The notes under the pieces were generated by a model. It made no database searches and was not told the origin of the DNA. It was given only the letters and a program-made list of their open reading frames with translations. Below are positions 34,407 through 47,321 of a stretch of DNA of 64,000 bases, piece by piece. The stretch's first letter is position 1. Each line of letters opens with the position of its first letter. The translations under genes were made by a program, and so were the position numbers. The DNA comes from Daedaleopsis sinensis (taxonomy: Eukaryota; Basidiomycota; Agaricomycetes; Polyporales; Polyporaceae), in NCBI GenBank assembly GCA_033807695.1, contig CM066301.1:1674001-1738000 (forward strand), written 5' to 3'.

Positions 34407-34935
34407 CCGGCGTGGATCGTACGTACCTTACTATTTTCTACCCGACCTTATCCTCACGCCAGATAATGTAGCACCGGGTAGATTGACAACATCATTGGTC
34501 TCTGTAGCTGCTCCAGAACAATGTGATTGTATATCTGTAGAAAACCATTAACATTGTTCCAATTGACTCACAATGCACTCGTCTTGACACTACGACCATC
34601 GGCCTATTCTATCTACTATGGTACGTGGATCTTATAATTGTGATAGCCGTTACGGCTGTCGGATCCGATTCGCCATGTAGCCACCGGGCTACACCGATCA
34701 CTAGTATGTTATAGAGACCTCCGTTATACGATCGTACCTACTATTATCTGCATATTCATTATCCGATCCAAGACCTGACATTCCATTAGAGCCGTCCGAT
34801 CCGGGTATGGCTGTTTGCACTGTGGTGCTCGGATCCGGCCCATGATGTGGTCACTTCAGTGGTCCGATCGTACCTGTCAGGTGTGTGACTTGACAGTGGA
34901 TCCATCACATAGCTGCATCCTATAAGCCGGCGAAA
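34407..34935. repeat. Motif-rich intergenic DNA of the KDZ element
   Basis: Between the 3' ends of gene 1 and the transposase. It carries several TCCGATC(C/G)GG-like words (near 34671, 34757, 34795, 34829 and 34861), as in the right arm. These are candidate binding sites for an element protein. Confidence 0.6.
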
Positions 34936-37900
34936 CTACAAAGTTACTATAGGAGGTGGATGTAGCTGCTTAACTACAGTAAACTCACTTTCGGCATGCT
35001 GCCGAAGATCCCCCCACAACGCAGCCTGTCTAGCCGCCCACCCAGGGTAGTTCGATTCATTGCGCTTCCTCCATTTGGTCTCCTCGTGCTTGAATGTTGC
35101 GCATGTCTTCTCCATTTCTGTAAGAAGCAGAACGACCTCTTCCTGTAGGCGGATGTGTCGTGCATGGGCCCGCAACCATATGACTCTAGCCACTGCGAAA
35201 GATCAGCAACCAGGCTTACTGTCGAGCGAACCTGGCTCCACTTACACTCCGCGGACCAACCATCGTCGCGAGATCCCTCATCCATCCCCAGAGCCCAGAA
35301 CCACGGTAGGTGCTCCCGACTCACTCCTCGGACGCTGTGCTCAATCAGAGCCGTGTTTGCCTTCAGCTGCGTCTTCTCCAGAACTTTATACTTGTCCAGC
35401 GTCGCCCGGAGCTCTGTGTCGTCCGAGGGTTTATCCGGCTTGAACAGTTTCATGTACGATTCCCGAGCTGCTGTGTATAGCCGAGCACTTGCCAGTACGT
35501 CCGCTTGCACTAAGTGAACATCGTCAAAGCTCCGCAGCTTTTGACGGTGAGTTCCAGCTTTTCGAACTGAAGTCCGATAGAGCACCGACTTGTAGCCGAC
35601 CGAGACCCGCACCCGATGCAAGGCGTCGTTCATCTGGCCGATCCGTAGCTTCCTTTCCGCCTCTACCAGCTTGGTCAGCTTGTGTGTTGTGCAAGTATCA
35701 ATACCAAGATGTGAAGGGAGGCATATGGTGAGCCGTTCGGGGAGAGCCGGAGTGACTGGAGCGTCGTTTGACCCGTCGGCTATGGGCTCCTGATCTGCGC
35801 TTTCCCCACCATTATCGGGTGACGATGGACGGGAGAGTGGGTTCGGTTCTTGACTGTCGTCGTCGTCGTCAAGTCTCTCCCATCCTGGCCCTATTGGACC
35901 TTGCACAGGTGCGCGAGCGACCGCCTCACTGATCACCGAGGCTGGCAAGAACCTGGCGCCTTGGCGATGAAATTTGGTAATGTCGGTCAACAGTCGGCTC
36001 CTCATTTGCTCCAAAGTGAGCCTGTCGGCTGTTGACGAGTTGGCGTTCACGGTTCGGGCTTTGGCTGCCACTGCTAAGCTGTAGAAAGACTGTGTCAACG
36101 GTGACATCGGTTGCTTTAGAAATAGGAAGATCTTGCCGTTGCTCCTCGATCTTTAGCCCGGATAGTATCCAGGCCGCTGCGCCTCTTGGCTGAGCTCCAC
36201 GCGCCTTGTTCTCTTCCTGCGTCAATGCGACTGCGATTTCTGCCTTGGTTGGGACTAGGAGATTGTGACAAGTCAAACATCGGTCGGGTTTAAGTGCCCA
36301 AGTTACTTACTTTTGGAGGATTGAACGTCGTAGATATCCATAAATTCAATTTTGTCCCTGCGCGCAGCCGCTGCGCGCTCGGCCATTGCGCGCCATCGGG
36401 CTACGACATCCGGGTTGGACTCAGGCGTCAGCGACTCCAGAGCCTCTCTAGCCGGCTCATAGTCAGCACAAGCGGCTCTCCACTTCTTCACAATATACGC
36501 AGCTACAAGGGTGACGGTAATAGCATGGTCAGTATTGGTATGGCATATGTCTGTATGGGCCTACCGTGTCGGGTTAACTTCGTCCAGTTGGAATCGTTCA
36601 TAATGTCGTCGATGCTCTCCTGTCGATGAGCACTGGACATGCCTCTCGTACTGTCCGCAATTTGATTGGTCTTGACCCATAACGTCTCGATGATGTCCGC
36701 GGTTTGTACGCCGGCTCCCGGGATAAAATTTGGCGAGTAGCGGGGATAGCATTCCTTGATATGGCCGTGGACGTGAAATTGATCAATTCCTCCGTCCACT
36801 TCCAGCCCGTCTGGCCAGCACAGCCCAGGACTCTTGTCAAATCTTTCCTTCAGGTGACGACAGTAGAAACACCAGATGTCGTAGAATAGCAAAATCATCG
36901 TGATGCCATAGATGAACGAGACAGCTTGATAAAAGCCATAGTCCATGTTCCTTTGCCTATGACATCGGTCAGCCACATTGTGCATGTTACTAGACCCAAT
37001 AGTATTTTACCCTTCGCCCCTGTCGAAGTTGACGACACTGCGTGGGTAGAAAAACCCGTGGCGGCTGCAGGCGATCGCCCCGATTCCCGTCGACTCCAAA
37101 CCAGATTTGGTTGCAGCGGCAGCGAGTACAGCCCGGTGGTCATGGCATGTTAGTTGCTAGCCCGGGTACTGTCAGCCGGGTACAGGGGTAGATACGCAGA
37201 ACCACACGGACCTGCCTACGTTGAAACGCCGTTTTCAGATGCTCCTTGTAGGGGGCGTCCTCGACCATGAAACCATGCCCATCTGCCAGCCGGACATCAT
37301 CTTCTGGATTCTTCATCTTGCGGTGCTGTGCTGTGAAGTTGCCGTCCATGATCATGGAGGCGCGATGTTTCCACCTGGGGCTGCCATTAGCCGCAGACCG
37401 TAGGTTTGTGATCCGGACTCACTTGAGACGTTCGTTCTCCCACCCTTCGGGCATGTTTACCCCAGGCCTTGGACAAGCAGGACATGCTATGGCCAGACCG
37501 CCAGGGCCCGGCTCCAGAGCGTCATCATACCCGATGCCATGAAACTTCCTTCCCTTCAGATTCCGCCACTGTCGGGATACTCTGAGCATATCCCGGTAGC
37601 GATCCTACTATACCGTGAGTATAAGCTTGACTACTAGTCACAACAGCACTCACGGGGACAGTATGGGGGAAAGTATCGTTGGTGAGACGCCTCAATCGAT
37701 TGTAGTAGTTCATTATTGCCGTTCTACACTCCTTGTTTGTAAGGAGTACATCGTCCAGGCACCGGGTAGTGAACGCCGTCTTCGGCATTGACTGGGTCGC
37801 CGGATAGAGACCCATCTCCAACAGTTGCAGATCGAAGGGCTTCGCCGATGGACAAATGCAAGGCCGGACTGGAAGTTCGTGAACCCCGGACGTATCCACT

Positions 37901-39371
37901 ATGACCATCATCCGTGACCCTCCCCGAAGCGGCTTTGAAGAACGAGGCCAGGAAGATGCGCGTTCTTGAAACATCGGGTAATGGGACCCGGGCATGTGCG
38001 CTCGATCCTCCTTTTCCACCGTGTAACCCTCGCCCTGAAGTTCCTCCGCATCAGGTTGGTTGGTCTCGTCATCTTCCCATTCATCGTCGCTCGCATCTGC
38101 TGCGGCCATCAGGAGCGATCCATCGGAGGATGGCGACTGCACACGGGGGCGTTTATTGAGTGTCGGGTCAGAGGTTGTCAACATCGTCTCTTCCCAGATC
38201 CGCTTGTAGAACTTCCCTGCTTTAGTTGGTGTCTCGACAGGTGATGACTCGGCACTGTCCACCGATGCTCGAGAGGGGGCATAGGGCGAGGATGGAGGGT
38301 TTGAATGTGGAGATGTAGCTCGCAGAGGACTAGAAGTATGGGACGTCCCTGGGGAGTCCAAAGTCCCGGAATGCAGACCGCGGATAATGGACGATGGCTG
38401 GAGCCTAAGCAGCGGCAATGGGCGTATCGGTCTAGATGGGATCTCAAGGGGTTTGAGCGAAGAGCGACTAGACCGCTGCAGAGATTCTTGGTCGAGGGCT
38501 CCGGCCGCAAGTCTCATACGGAGTTCAGACTGTCCGGTGGTTGAACCTTCGTCTCTGAGAGCTTCAGAGGCGGGTCGGTTATCGGGTCTGGCCGGTCGAG
38601 CAGCAACGGGTGATGTGTTTCGGCCTGAGAGTGATGAGTTACCCGTTGTCGTAGCAGATTCCACCGAGGCTTCGTCGGCCTCGTAGACTGGAGAGAGCAG
38701 ATGTGGATTGGTGATAGGAGTTCGATTTCGGGAAGAGGGGGAAGCAGCCACGAACGTGTCCTGACTTTCGTGACATGGACAAGGCTGTCCAGCATGCCCG
38801 AGGTGCACGGTTAGGCCGACATGACGCAGGGATGCCGGCTTATAGTGGGTGCCTGTCCAAGACTCGACACGGTGAAATGGATCCTGGGCATGTGCCGTCA
38901 GACAGCAGGAGACACAAAAGCTGGGAGTTCCCAGACAGTCGATACATCTCCATGAGGCAGCTACCCCACATGTACAAGTCAATCGACCGTTCTCCTGCTC
39001 ATAGAGTACCTGTAGGTATCTGTCCCTGGAATCTGCAAGCCATGACCTCTGATAGCTGTTCGGGGTCTGGCAGAGATATCACGATGTGAGCGCTCCAGGC
39101 TAGTCATAGTTGAAACGACGCAACTTACATTCTTCTTGGAGCTCTCTGGTTCCAGTTGGAATGTGAAGGTAGTCGATGGGGAGGCAAACCTCCCACTAGG
39201 AGTCCCAGGGATACTTAGAGTCGCTATCGGCTGTGACAGATGGAGACCGGGTGTTCCTTCGGATTGTCCTTTCTTCGCTCGGGTTATGAGTTTGGTACCA
39301 CGACGAGTTTTCTTCGTGATGATTTCCTGGCGACGGAAAGGCTCCACTTTCTTGGGCTTTGGGAGTGACAT
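34936..39371 (-). CDS. KDZ transposase with CxC2 cysteine cluster
   Basis: The gene starts at ATG 39371. Exon 1 (39371-39129) is basic. Exon 2 (39066-37654) carries RSWLADSRDRYLQVLYEQE and the CxC2 cluster (CTCGVAASWRCIDC, CVSCCLTAHAQDPFHRVESW, LHLGHAGQPCPCH near residues 110-170). A long Ser/Pro-rich acidic linker and LDDVLLTNKECRTAIMNYYN follow. Later exons hold the catalytic domain: ACPACPRPGVNMP, ASMIMDGNFTAQHRKMKNPE, HDHRAVLAAAATKSGLESTG, ILLFYDIWCFYCRHLKERFD, IDQFHVHGHIKECYPRYSPN and TADIIETLWVKTNQ. DGN, YDI and the Glu before TLW fit a DDE triad. The C-terminal exon (35193-34936) is helical (VIWLRAHARHIRLQEEVVLL). It should mobilise the 32180-51430 element. No breaks were found. Confidence 0.92.
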
Positions 39372-39422
39372 GGCAGTAGAAGAAGCCGTGTATTCAGAGA
39401 CGGGAGCAGACGATAGTCAATG

Positions 39423-40778
39423 TTAATTACAGTCGGGTCTCTCGTAAGTATCTGTAGTCATCCAAGGTGTCTCCTTTCGGGTAGTATTCTGTCCGGTCTC
39501 ATCGTGAGCCATATTGGTATACAGCGCGCGTGACATGAAAAACGCATAACAAAGCCGGTCAGGTGGAACTTCAGCAACACCATGATGGACAAGGAAACTC
39601 GATAACATCACTGCGGTACCAGGTCTGTAAGACATTTGCATGCCAAGGTTGCGGGCAGCGAGTTGGGCCCGGTCGTAGCTCCCCAGGGTAATGAGCATGT
39701 CGAACCAGGTTGGTTCAGCTGATGTATCACGATGGAAGGGTGTTTGCCGGTTGCTCAGAATATGGAGGCCATGGTAAACCAATGGCCAGCGCTGTATCGC
39801 CTCGCCGACGCGGGTAAAGCGTTCCCCAGCACGGAAGAGAGTCTCGTACCCGGCTTCAAACTGCTCAGGATGCGCTACTCGGAGCAGCGCGCTGATTAGA
39901 GCACCGGACTCCTTCATGTCTTCAGCCCACTCGAGGGTTCCAGGCAAACGCCAGGTGGCACTCGGCGCCGGGTCAAATTTTGCACTCTACAACAAATTTT
40001 TGGTAAGTGCCACAATTGGTGTAGCCACGATTCAAGAGTCTTACCTTCTTGCCCACCTGATACCCGGCAGGTGTCACAAGCCAGGCTCCGGATCTCCACT
40101 GCTCGCCAGGTTGGAAAAACGCTTGAGAATCGCGCCATCTGGTCGTCGGCTGGGCACAGGGTGACCTAGTCTTGAGATAGGGCTCGATATGCCGGGTAGC
40201 CTGAAGGATGCGGTTCTGATTGACCGATATGGATTGGACGCAGGAACAGCGGGAGTGAATGATGGGGTACGCACCTGCCTGTCCGGTGTGAATACACCCG
40301 GAAGATGCCACATGAGAATCCTGCCGACATTGTCGACCACCACAGCCGGGGCTTGAAGGAGAGGCATGTCGTTGGCAATGACGCGCGAGGGATCACAGAA
40401 TGGGGGAAACATGTTCAAAAGCCGGTTCTCGACATCTAAGTCGAACCCGGCTGTGCGTTGGCCAAGTGAGGCCCTCAGCTCTTCGGCATCCCAAGCCATG
40501 ACTACTGCATCCGATTGATGGAATGTGTTTGTACACGTGTAGGCTAGATGAGTCTGCAACTCACTTGGATAACACCACGCAGCCACTAGAACATCTGCGG
40601 CATGGTCCAAATCCCGCTCCAATTCTTCGGTCCAAAGAGCCGATGGATCATACGGGATCACCTTCCGGGCAGTTGGTATGTCCGGGGCCGTTTTCGCCGT
40701 ATAGAGCTTGCTGTTGAATAAAGCGACTAGACGTTCCCCAACATGGTGCTGAAAGAAAAGGAGCTCCTCGAATGACAT
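39423..40778 (-). CDS. TET/JBP-like 2-oxoglutarate/Fe(II) dioxygenase (copy B)
   Basis: Starts at ATG 40778 in a ccaccATGt context. Four exons seem to join without breaks to a stop at 39423, giving roughly 385 residues. The catalytic core is in the last exon: NRQTPFHRDTSAEPTWFDM (HxD metal ligands), GMQMSYRPGTAVMLSSFLVH then HGV (distal His), and PPDRLCYAFFMSRALYTNM (Arg for the 2-oxoglutarate carboxylate). Upstream exons hold LLNMFPPFCDPSRVIANDMP and EQWRSGAWLVTPAGYQVGKK. The fold belongs to the TET/JBP family that oxidises methylated bases in DNA. It ends 51 bp before the KDZ start, on the same strand, so the two may share regulation. Modifying or protecting the element's own DNA is inference. 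Confidence 0.88.
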
Positions 40779-41296
40779 GGTGGAACAGACGACGTGGCAT
40801 CTTTCAAGGCGCCGGGTATGCTGATCAAAGCTGTTTGTCGGCTCTCTCCGTCGCTTAAACTCGGCTAGTCGTCGAGGGCTTCAAAACATTGGAGCCGCCT
40901 ATCGGTATTCCCGGACACTTTACTGAACACTTCCAATATGCACAATATGTATAAGCCGTATGCTGCTATGTTATTATACCTCTATGCCATTGCACTATGG
41001 GATGTGACCGGAACATAAACCGTGTGCCATCTCCGCGATAGTCCAGCGGCCTGTCCGCTCCTCATCGGCCTATTGTGAACTGCTAACCCGGAGAAATTTT
41101 CGGAGGAGCGTCATGAGACTCGGGTGCAGAGCAAGGGTGACTCCTCACTCGGCTACATCGGCACGAAGAGGGACACACATTCCCCTATCTCCCCGTAAAT
41201 AGTGCAGGTGAAACAGTGCGATATCGGCCCTAACCATCCCAAATCTGCCCAATCGTCCGCCTTTCTCCCTTTGCCAGATTTCGAAACTTACCGTCC
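40779..41296. promoter_or_regulatory. Divergent promoter region between TET copy B and accessory gene A
   Basis: A 518-bp spacer between divergent starts. It includes AT-rich patches near 40930-40990 and pyrimidine-rich leader DNA before 41297. No specific factor site could be named. Confidence 0.5.
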
Positions 41297-44200
41297 ATGG
41301 CCCGAACGAAAAATCCTCTCGCTCTCACTGAGGAGGAGCTTCAGTATATCGACGACCAGGTCGTCGAGAAGTACCTCAGTCAGAACCATGAAGACCGGGT
41401 GACCACCCGTGAGGCTTTGGCAAAAGAGTTTCTCAAGAAGCGAGGCCACGATGATCCAAATGGCTACGCTGCAGGGTTTCTAGCCCAGGTGAGTCCTCGG
41501 TCTCATACCGGCATCGGACTGTCCGTTGACGATAGCATCCCACAAGCGAATCGCTACGTGGATCAGCAATAATACCGAAGCAGCCGATCCACGTCTACCC
41601 CCCAGCGCCAGGGCTCGATGGACAGCGCACCTTGTGTTCAACGATGCTGACGAGAACCAAGACGCGATCACAACTCTTCAGCAGAAGATAATGAGAAAGC
41701 AGGGCAAGCCGCCGCTGGCGGCTCTGAATATGGCCCGCAGCCAGCTCTTCAAGAAACTTACCCGGGAGGAGCAGGCGGTCTATGCGGAGAAGGCGCAGGT
41801 ATGGACAGATACTGGACCGCCACCAGAGGACCTCGTCCGGTATGTGTAATGTCCTCACCACAAGTGACACGGCTCATAAATGGATGTCGTCAAGCGTTGC
41901 TGCAAAGCGGGGTCCCCAATGGGCGCGGGCCGGCTGTCGGCTCTTCTGGGACCAGACCCGGTCGTTTCACTTTCAGGCCTGGTGCTATGTAGACGGCAAC
42001 GGGGACTTGCAATTTACGTGGTGAGTTTGGTTCGATATCCAGGTCTGAGTCTTTTCATGGAACGTCAACTTGCAGCTATGACACCAGCAAGCTCATGGGG
42101 TCCGATAGCATCAAGGCTTTCGAAGACATGTATCCAAAGGCCGTCGATGCTATCACGAACGCCGTCACCGCCTACGCTGCCAGGCTTCTGCGAACATCAC
42201 AGGTCGGGCAAGAAGAGCAGAACGAGCTGAACCCGACGCCGAAGAAAGGGGCCGCTTGGCTGCAATGGACCGACAGCGGCTGGCCGATTCTACCAAAGGT
42301 GCACAATGGCAAGGACATTGTTTCCAACGGTGATCGGCAGCAAGTTGTGCATGCATACTTTGCGGAGCTTTACAGTATGTCCTATACCCGGTCGTTCGCC
42401 GGGTCTGATTCTCACTTGGACCTCAGCGCAGGCATGGGGTCTCGTTTCGGGTCAAGGGAGCTCTAGCGCGCTCAGAGTACCGTGGCGCGAGGTCTCTGTG
42501 AATCCTCACATGTTCTTCTCCCTCGATGGGTTCACGGAGGACTTTGTCTGGTCTGACCCTCACCACATGAAGTCCGCCCACATGGGTCCTCTCTGGGACG
42601 CTCTTCACGCGATGCAGGATGCGGCCAAAGAGCCTGAAGAACGCTTCATGTTCTCGCACGTCCTCGACAAGAAAGACAAGGAGCCGAAGATGATCCCTGC
42701 TAACTACGGCGCCAACAACGACGAGAAAGACCTCCGAAAGAGGTCCAACCCCAACAAGCGAGCGCGGCCTAAACAAGGGAGGCCGTTGCCCGATGGTCTC
42801 AATAGCGAAGAGGGCACACCAGACCCGGACGGTGACGGCCCGCCCCCTAGACAGCGGCAGCGCAAGACTAAGCGGCCCAGCAAGGGTAAGGGCAAGGGTA
42901 AGGCGAAGGCGACCAACAATGACGGCAAACATCGTCGCAAGCGGTCCCAGCATCAGGACGATCCCTCTGACGATGACGATGACGAGGAGGAGGATTACCC
43001 TGGTGATGGCGACTCTTCTGGGGGGGATCGCCCCTCGGCCGCGGACGAGCCCACAGGTCTTACCCGGTCGACTGCCCACTGGGCAGTTGCTCCACGTCCT
43101 CGGAACCCGGGCGCGCAAGCTGGCCCGTCCCGGTATACGATGTCTGCCAACGCTAACCCGGACGCCGCCTTGGATGTCCCCTTCCCGCCAGACCCGAACA
43201 CTGTACGGACCGCTCGCGAACAGCCACCGTATTGGGCGGTCAGCAACGGAGAACCGTTCGCATACCTCTGGTCTCTGAGCTTAGAGTCCGAGTGGCAGGA
43301 TCTTCTGGTATGCTGGCGACACATGGTGAGTTATTATTCAGCTTCGCTTGCTCCAGCTCCTCACTGCACTGCCCACCCAGCTACGCAAATGGACGCACCT
43401 GCATTCTACGGCTTATCCGACTTGGGCTGGATGGCAGTCCGATGAAGTCTCACTCCCACCCGACGTCCACAATAGTGAGACTGAGTGGCTCGCCCACCTC
43501 TCGCACCTCAGAGACCGTGCTCCGCAGCCAAACACGTCTGCCAGTGAGGTACAGTGCTGGTTGCTGCTCACCGGGTTGACGTTCCGCGACATCAAGATAT
43601 CCATGGAGGCTGAGGATGGCGAGCCGTTGTTTTGTGGCGCTCCTGAGTATGTCCGGACCTCACCGAACGCAGGACAGCGCGACATCGAGGAAGTTCTGGT
43701 ACCGACTTGCCGTCAGGCTCACCATCCCAATGTGCCACGACCATCCGAATCCGCTGCGCCCGCTGTACCCGCTGCGCCGTCTGCCACCGTCATACCCGCT
43801 GCGCCCGTCGTGCCCGTCGTACCCGTCGTGCCCGTCGTACCCGTCGTGCCCGCCGCGCCCGCTGCACCCGCTGCGCCGTCTGCCACCGTCATACCCGCTG
43901 CGCCCGTCGTGCCCGTCGTGCCCGCCGCGCCCGCTGCGCCGTCTGCCGCCGTCATACCCGTCGCGCCCGCTGCTCCCGCTGCGCCTGTCGCCCCCGTCAT
44001 ACCCGCTGCGCCCGTCGCGCCCGTCGCGCCCGTCATTCCGGACGGCAATGAGTCAGACCCGGAGATTGAGCGCCCGGAGCAGGGAGCCGGCCATCCGGGT
44101 AAGGCGTCTGCCCCGCGTGGTCGGGCCGCTGGGGGCGGTCGAGGCCGCGGACGAGCGCGCGGGCGAGCGCGCGGACGAGCGCGCGGACGAGCGGCTCGGA

Positions 44201-44334
44201 CTAGAGCCGAAATTGCCGAGGAGCCTGCTAGCGAAGCCGAGGAACCAGCTGGCGAGGCCGAGGAGGCCTTTGTCCAGCCAGACGTCCCTCAGCCAGTGCG
44301 CCGGTCACAAAGGGTGCGTCAGAATGCTCAGTAG
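41297..44334 (+). CDS. KDZ-element accessory gene A, low-complexity C-terminus
   Basis: The ATG at 41297 opens [20 protein letters not shown]. After one intron comes [20 protein letters not shown], then [20 protein letters not shown] and [16 protein letters not shown], a layout common in fungal TE-linked proteins. A 25-nt candidate intron (41840-41864, GTATGT...ACAAG) moves into [20 protein letters not shown]. Later exons give [20 protein letters not shown], then KR/GK-rich and DDDDEEED tracts. The 3' third is an APV-repeat tract (43740-44040) and [10 protein letters not shown] repeats like AT-hooks, ending in [14 protein letters not shown] or chromatin binding is plausible from the basic repeats. 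No enzyme domain is seen. It converges with the next gene. Confidence 0.7.
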
Positions 44335-44458
44335 TTAGTGCTCGCTATGAATGTATCTCGCATGTTCCAAGAAATCATTACATTTTGCAGCGCACAGACT
44401 ACACCAAGAAATGAGCGACTAACTACGATGGTTTTGATATACATGTCCGCGCAAGTAA

Positions 44459-47321
44459 CTACGAGTCATTACCCTGTGGGGGATATTCCTGCTCATCGTC
44501 GCGCATGGCAAAGTCGTCGTCGACAGCCTCCACCTCGTTCTCGTCAGGCCCAAGAGGCACATCTCCTTGCTCCAAAATCAAGAGCCGGCGGTCCACGGTG
44601 GCAAGCAGCTCCTGCTGGGTCAGGAGAACCGTGCGCATGGCCCGGAGGAGCTCCATTTGCGCGTTGTGACGCGTAACGGCGGCCTGCTCATGCCCTTTGA
44701 GCTGCGCACGCAAATCCCGGACCTCGGCAGCCAGCTGCCTCGTAGTGGTGAAGCTGTTGCTCCCGGTCGCGACATTGTACCACCAGTCGTCGTCGTCGTC
44801 TGGCCCGGATGGCGGGGTCCGTTCCCGATGACGGCGAAGTGAGCTGCGCCGGATGGACCCAGAGCCGGAGGAGCTGGTGAATTCCGGGAATGCGGTGTCG
44901 CGGGAGCGGGGCGGAGTGCGCGGGGAGAGAGCGCGATCGGTACGCGGCGGCCGGCTATCGGATGGCAGGTCAGGAGGGGGGAGGAGGGAGTCGTCAGGAG
45001 GAGTGGGGACCGGTCCTTCTGCCCGGTGCGCGATCTCTTCCTCCACCGACGGAATATCTGTCCAATCGCCTACGGTTGTTAGTGTAGAGAACACATAGTG
45101 ACAAAGGGAAACTCACGCGTGTCCGGTGGCACCAGCGGCACATCCAGCCTCTTGCGCTTGCGCTGGGGCTGCTCACTCGAAGGAGGGCTTGCCCTCTCCC
45201 TAGGTTCAGCCGGAGGCGCGGCGGGGGCGACGGGCACGCTGCGGGCGAGAGGCGGCACAGGCGCGACGGCCGGGATCCGGACGGGTGTAGCGGGCGCGCG
45301 GCGGGCAGGTGTCCTGGGCGCAACGGGCGCGGCGGGCGCGGCGGGGGCGACAGGCGCGGCGGGGGGCGGCGGGGGCGACGGGCGCGGCGGGGGCGACAGG
45401 CGCGGCGGGGGCGACAGGCGCGGCGGGGGGCGGCGGGGGGCGACGGGCGCGGCGGGGGCGGCGGGGGCGGCGGGGGCGACAGGCGCGGCGGGGGCGACAG
45501 GCGCGGCGGGGGCGGCGGGGGCGACGGGCGCGGCGGGGGCGGCGGGGGCGACGGGTGCGACGACGGGCGGGGCGGGGGCGACGGGCGCGGCGGGGGCGAT
45601 GGGCGGGGCAGGGGCGACGGGCGGGGCAGGGGCGACGGGCGGGGCAGGGGCGACGGGTGCGACGGGCGGGGGCATGGGAGCGGGCGCTGAGCCACTCACA
45701 ATCAGGTAGACCGGCGGGGTATCAGCGGTGGCGTGCTTGTTGTAGACCACCCTCTTGATCTGGTTCTTCTTCGCCGCGCGTGCTTGTTGCATGGCCTCAG
45801 TGACATCCTTGGGGGGACGCCCTTCGTTCGGCCCAGCTGGGGGTAGGTGACACGGGTGCTGGGACCGGTTCGGGTCCAGGAGCCACTCGCGCAGCAGCCA
45901 CCAGCGGCGGACGTAGCTCCTTCTGCCCGTGCCCTTGCGGACAAAGGAACAGGACGACTTGAGGACCGTGCACCGGTTACACGACGCGCCCTGCGTCATG
46001 TTGATGCGACAGTCCTGGTGGTCGTCCCTCTCACACCTCTCGCACCTAACGAACTAGTTCAGAGTAATTTAGTCAGCGTTAGAGCACAACGTATAGGCCG
46101 GTGCTTACGGAGCGGGCCCAGACATCGACGACTTCGTGCGTGGAGATGTCGATGGGGTTGTTGATGAGCGGGTCAAAAAAGGCGTGGGGGGAGATGAGAA
46201 GGTTGCCTCGCCGTACCTCCCCATCAGCCTCCACCTCCTCCTGCCCATCCTCCTCCGGCTCCCCCTCCTCGTCCTCCTCCTCATCCTCTAGCTGGTCCTC
46301 CTGCTCCTCCACGACCTCTGTGTCTTGACGTCGTTCGGACGACGGGTCACGTCTATGCCCGCTGGTACTCCGACGCCCGCTGGTACTCCTCCGGCTCCTG
46401 CGCGCCTGGCTAGGAGTGCGCGGCTTTTTTCGGCGCCCGCGACCGCGCGCAGACTCCGGTGTCACCTCCTGCTGAGGCTCGGGCTGGTCCACCTCCATCG
46501 GATCGTCCGGTTCGTTGGCCGGCGGCTCGGGGACGTGGAGAATGACCCGTCGGCCAGAGGGCGGGGCCTGAGTCGGCGGGGCAGGCGGGGGACGCGGTTC
46601 TGGCTGGGCGGAGGTGGAAGGAGGTGCTGGTGGCGCGCGTGGGGTTGTCGGTGTAGAAGGAGCAGCGTGCTCCCGGGTTTCACGTCGCGAAGGGGTAGCA
46701 GGAGGAGGGGGTGGGATTGCGGCCGTTGGCGGGGCGGGCGGGTTGGAGGTACGAGGAGGAGCGCTCACCCGGGTCTCAGACTGAGGTCCGACTGACCTAC
46801 GGCCTACCGGAGCCGACGCTGATTCAGCCGGGCCATGTTGCGGGTGCATTGACAGCCGGCGGGTCTCGTCGGAGACGTACTGGTCGCGGAACAAGGCTTC
46901 GAGACCCGTGTTAACAGGGACAACAACAAAAACATGGCTACTTACGATATTGACTCCACCATCCCTCCAAATGAGGGACGGTATAATCCTCATCTCCAGT
47001 GAACAGATCTTGAGTGCGGCCTCTCCACAGCGGGCGGTACATGACGAGGTTGTAGGGCACGAAGCTCTCGCGGTCGTCCGCGCGAGAGCGACATACCTCG
47101 GCCCATACGGCCATTGCGAAGGGCGGGATGCGGGCTGGAGAACTCACCCGCTCGAGAGCCTCTGCCAGGTTCCGGACTTCAATCTTGAACTGGGCCCACC
47201 ACTGGCGACGGCCATGAGCATCTGACGGGTCTGGTTCGTGGCAGAAGGCGAGTTCGGCAGAGGCAGAGCGTTCGAAGACTTGGGCCAGGATGGCCTGTTC
47301 GGAGTGGTCAGACTGGTCCAT
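44459..47321 (-). CDS. KDZ-element accessory gene B, Cys-cluster and coiled-coil protein
   Basis: Minus-strand exons join in frame from ATG 47321 ([20 protein letters not shown]). Exon 2 begins [20 protein letters not shown] and ends in an acidic tract and [20 protein letters not shown]. Exon 3 begins [15 protein letters not shown] and continues [16 protein letters not shown]. Its cysteines form two C-x2-C...C groups that could bind zinc. Then come a long AP-repeat (45680-45290) and [15 protein letters not shown]. The last exon reads [20 protein letters not shown], an Arg/Ser-rich stretch and a predicted coiled coil ([40 protein letters not shown]). This suggests a scaffold or DNA-binding regulator, but no known family is assigned. 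It is divergent from the 47756 gene. Confidence 0.72.

Noticed and set aside
45290..45680. CRISPR-like or regulatory repeat array
   Set aside because: It is the coding Ala/Pro repeat of accessory gene B; there are no unique spacers.
44459..45709. Plus-strand Gly/Ala-rich frames (for example 45098-45709)
   Set aside because: These are antisense shadows of the Ala/Pro-rich minus-strand exon of accessory gene B.
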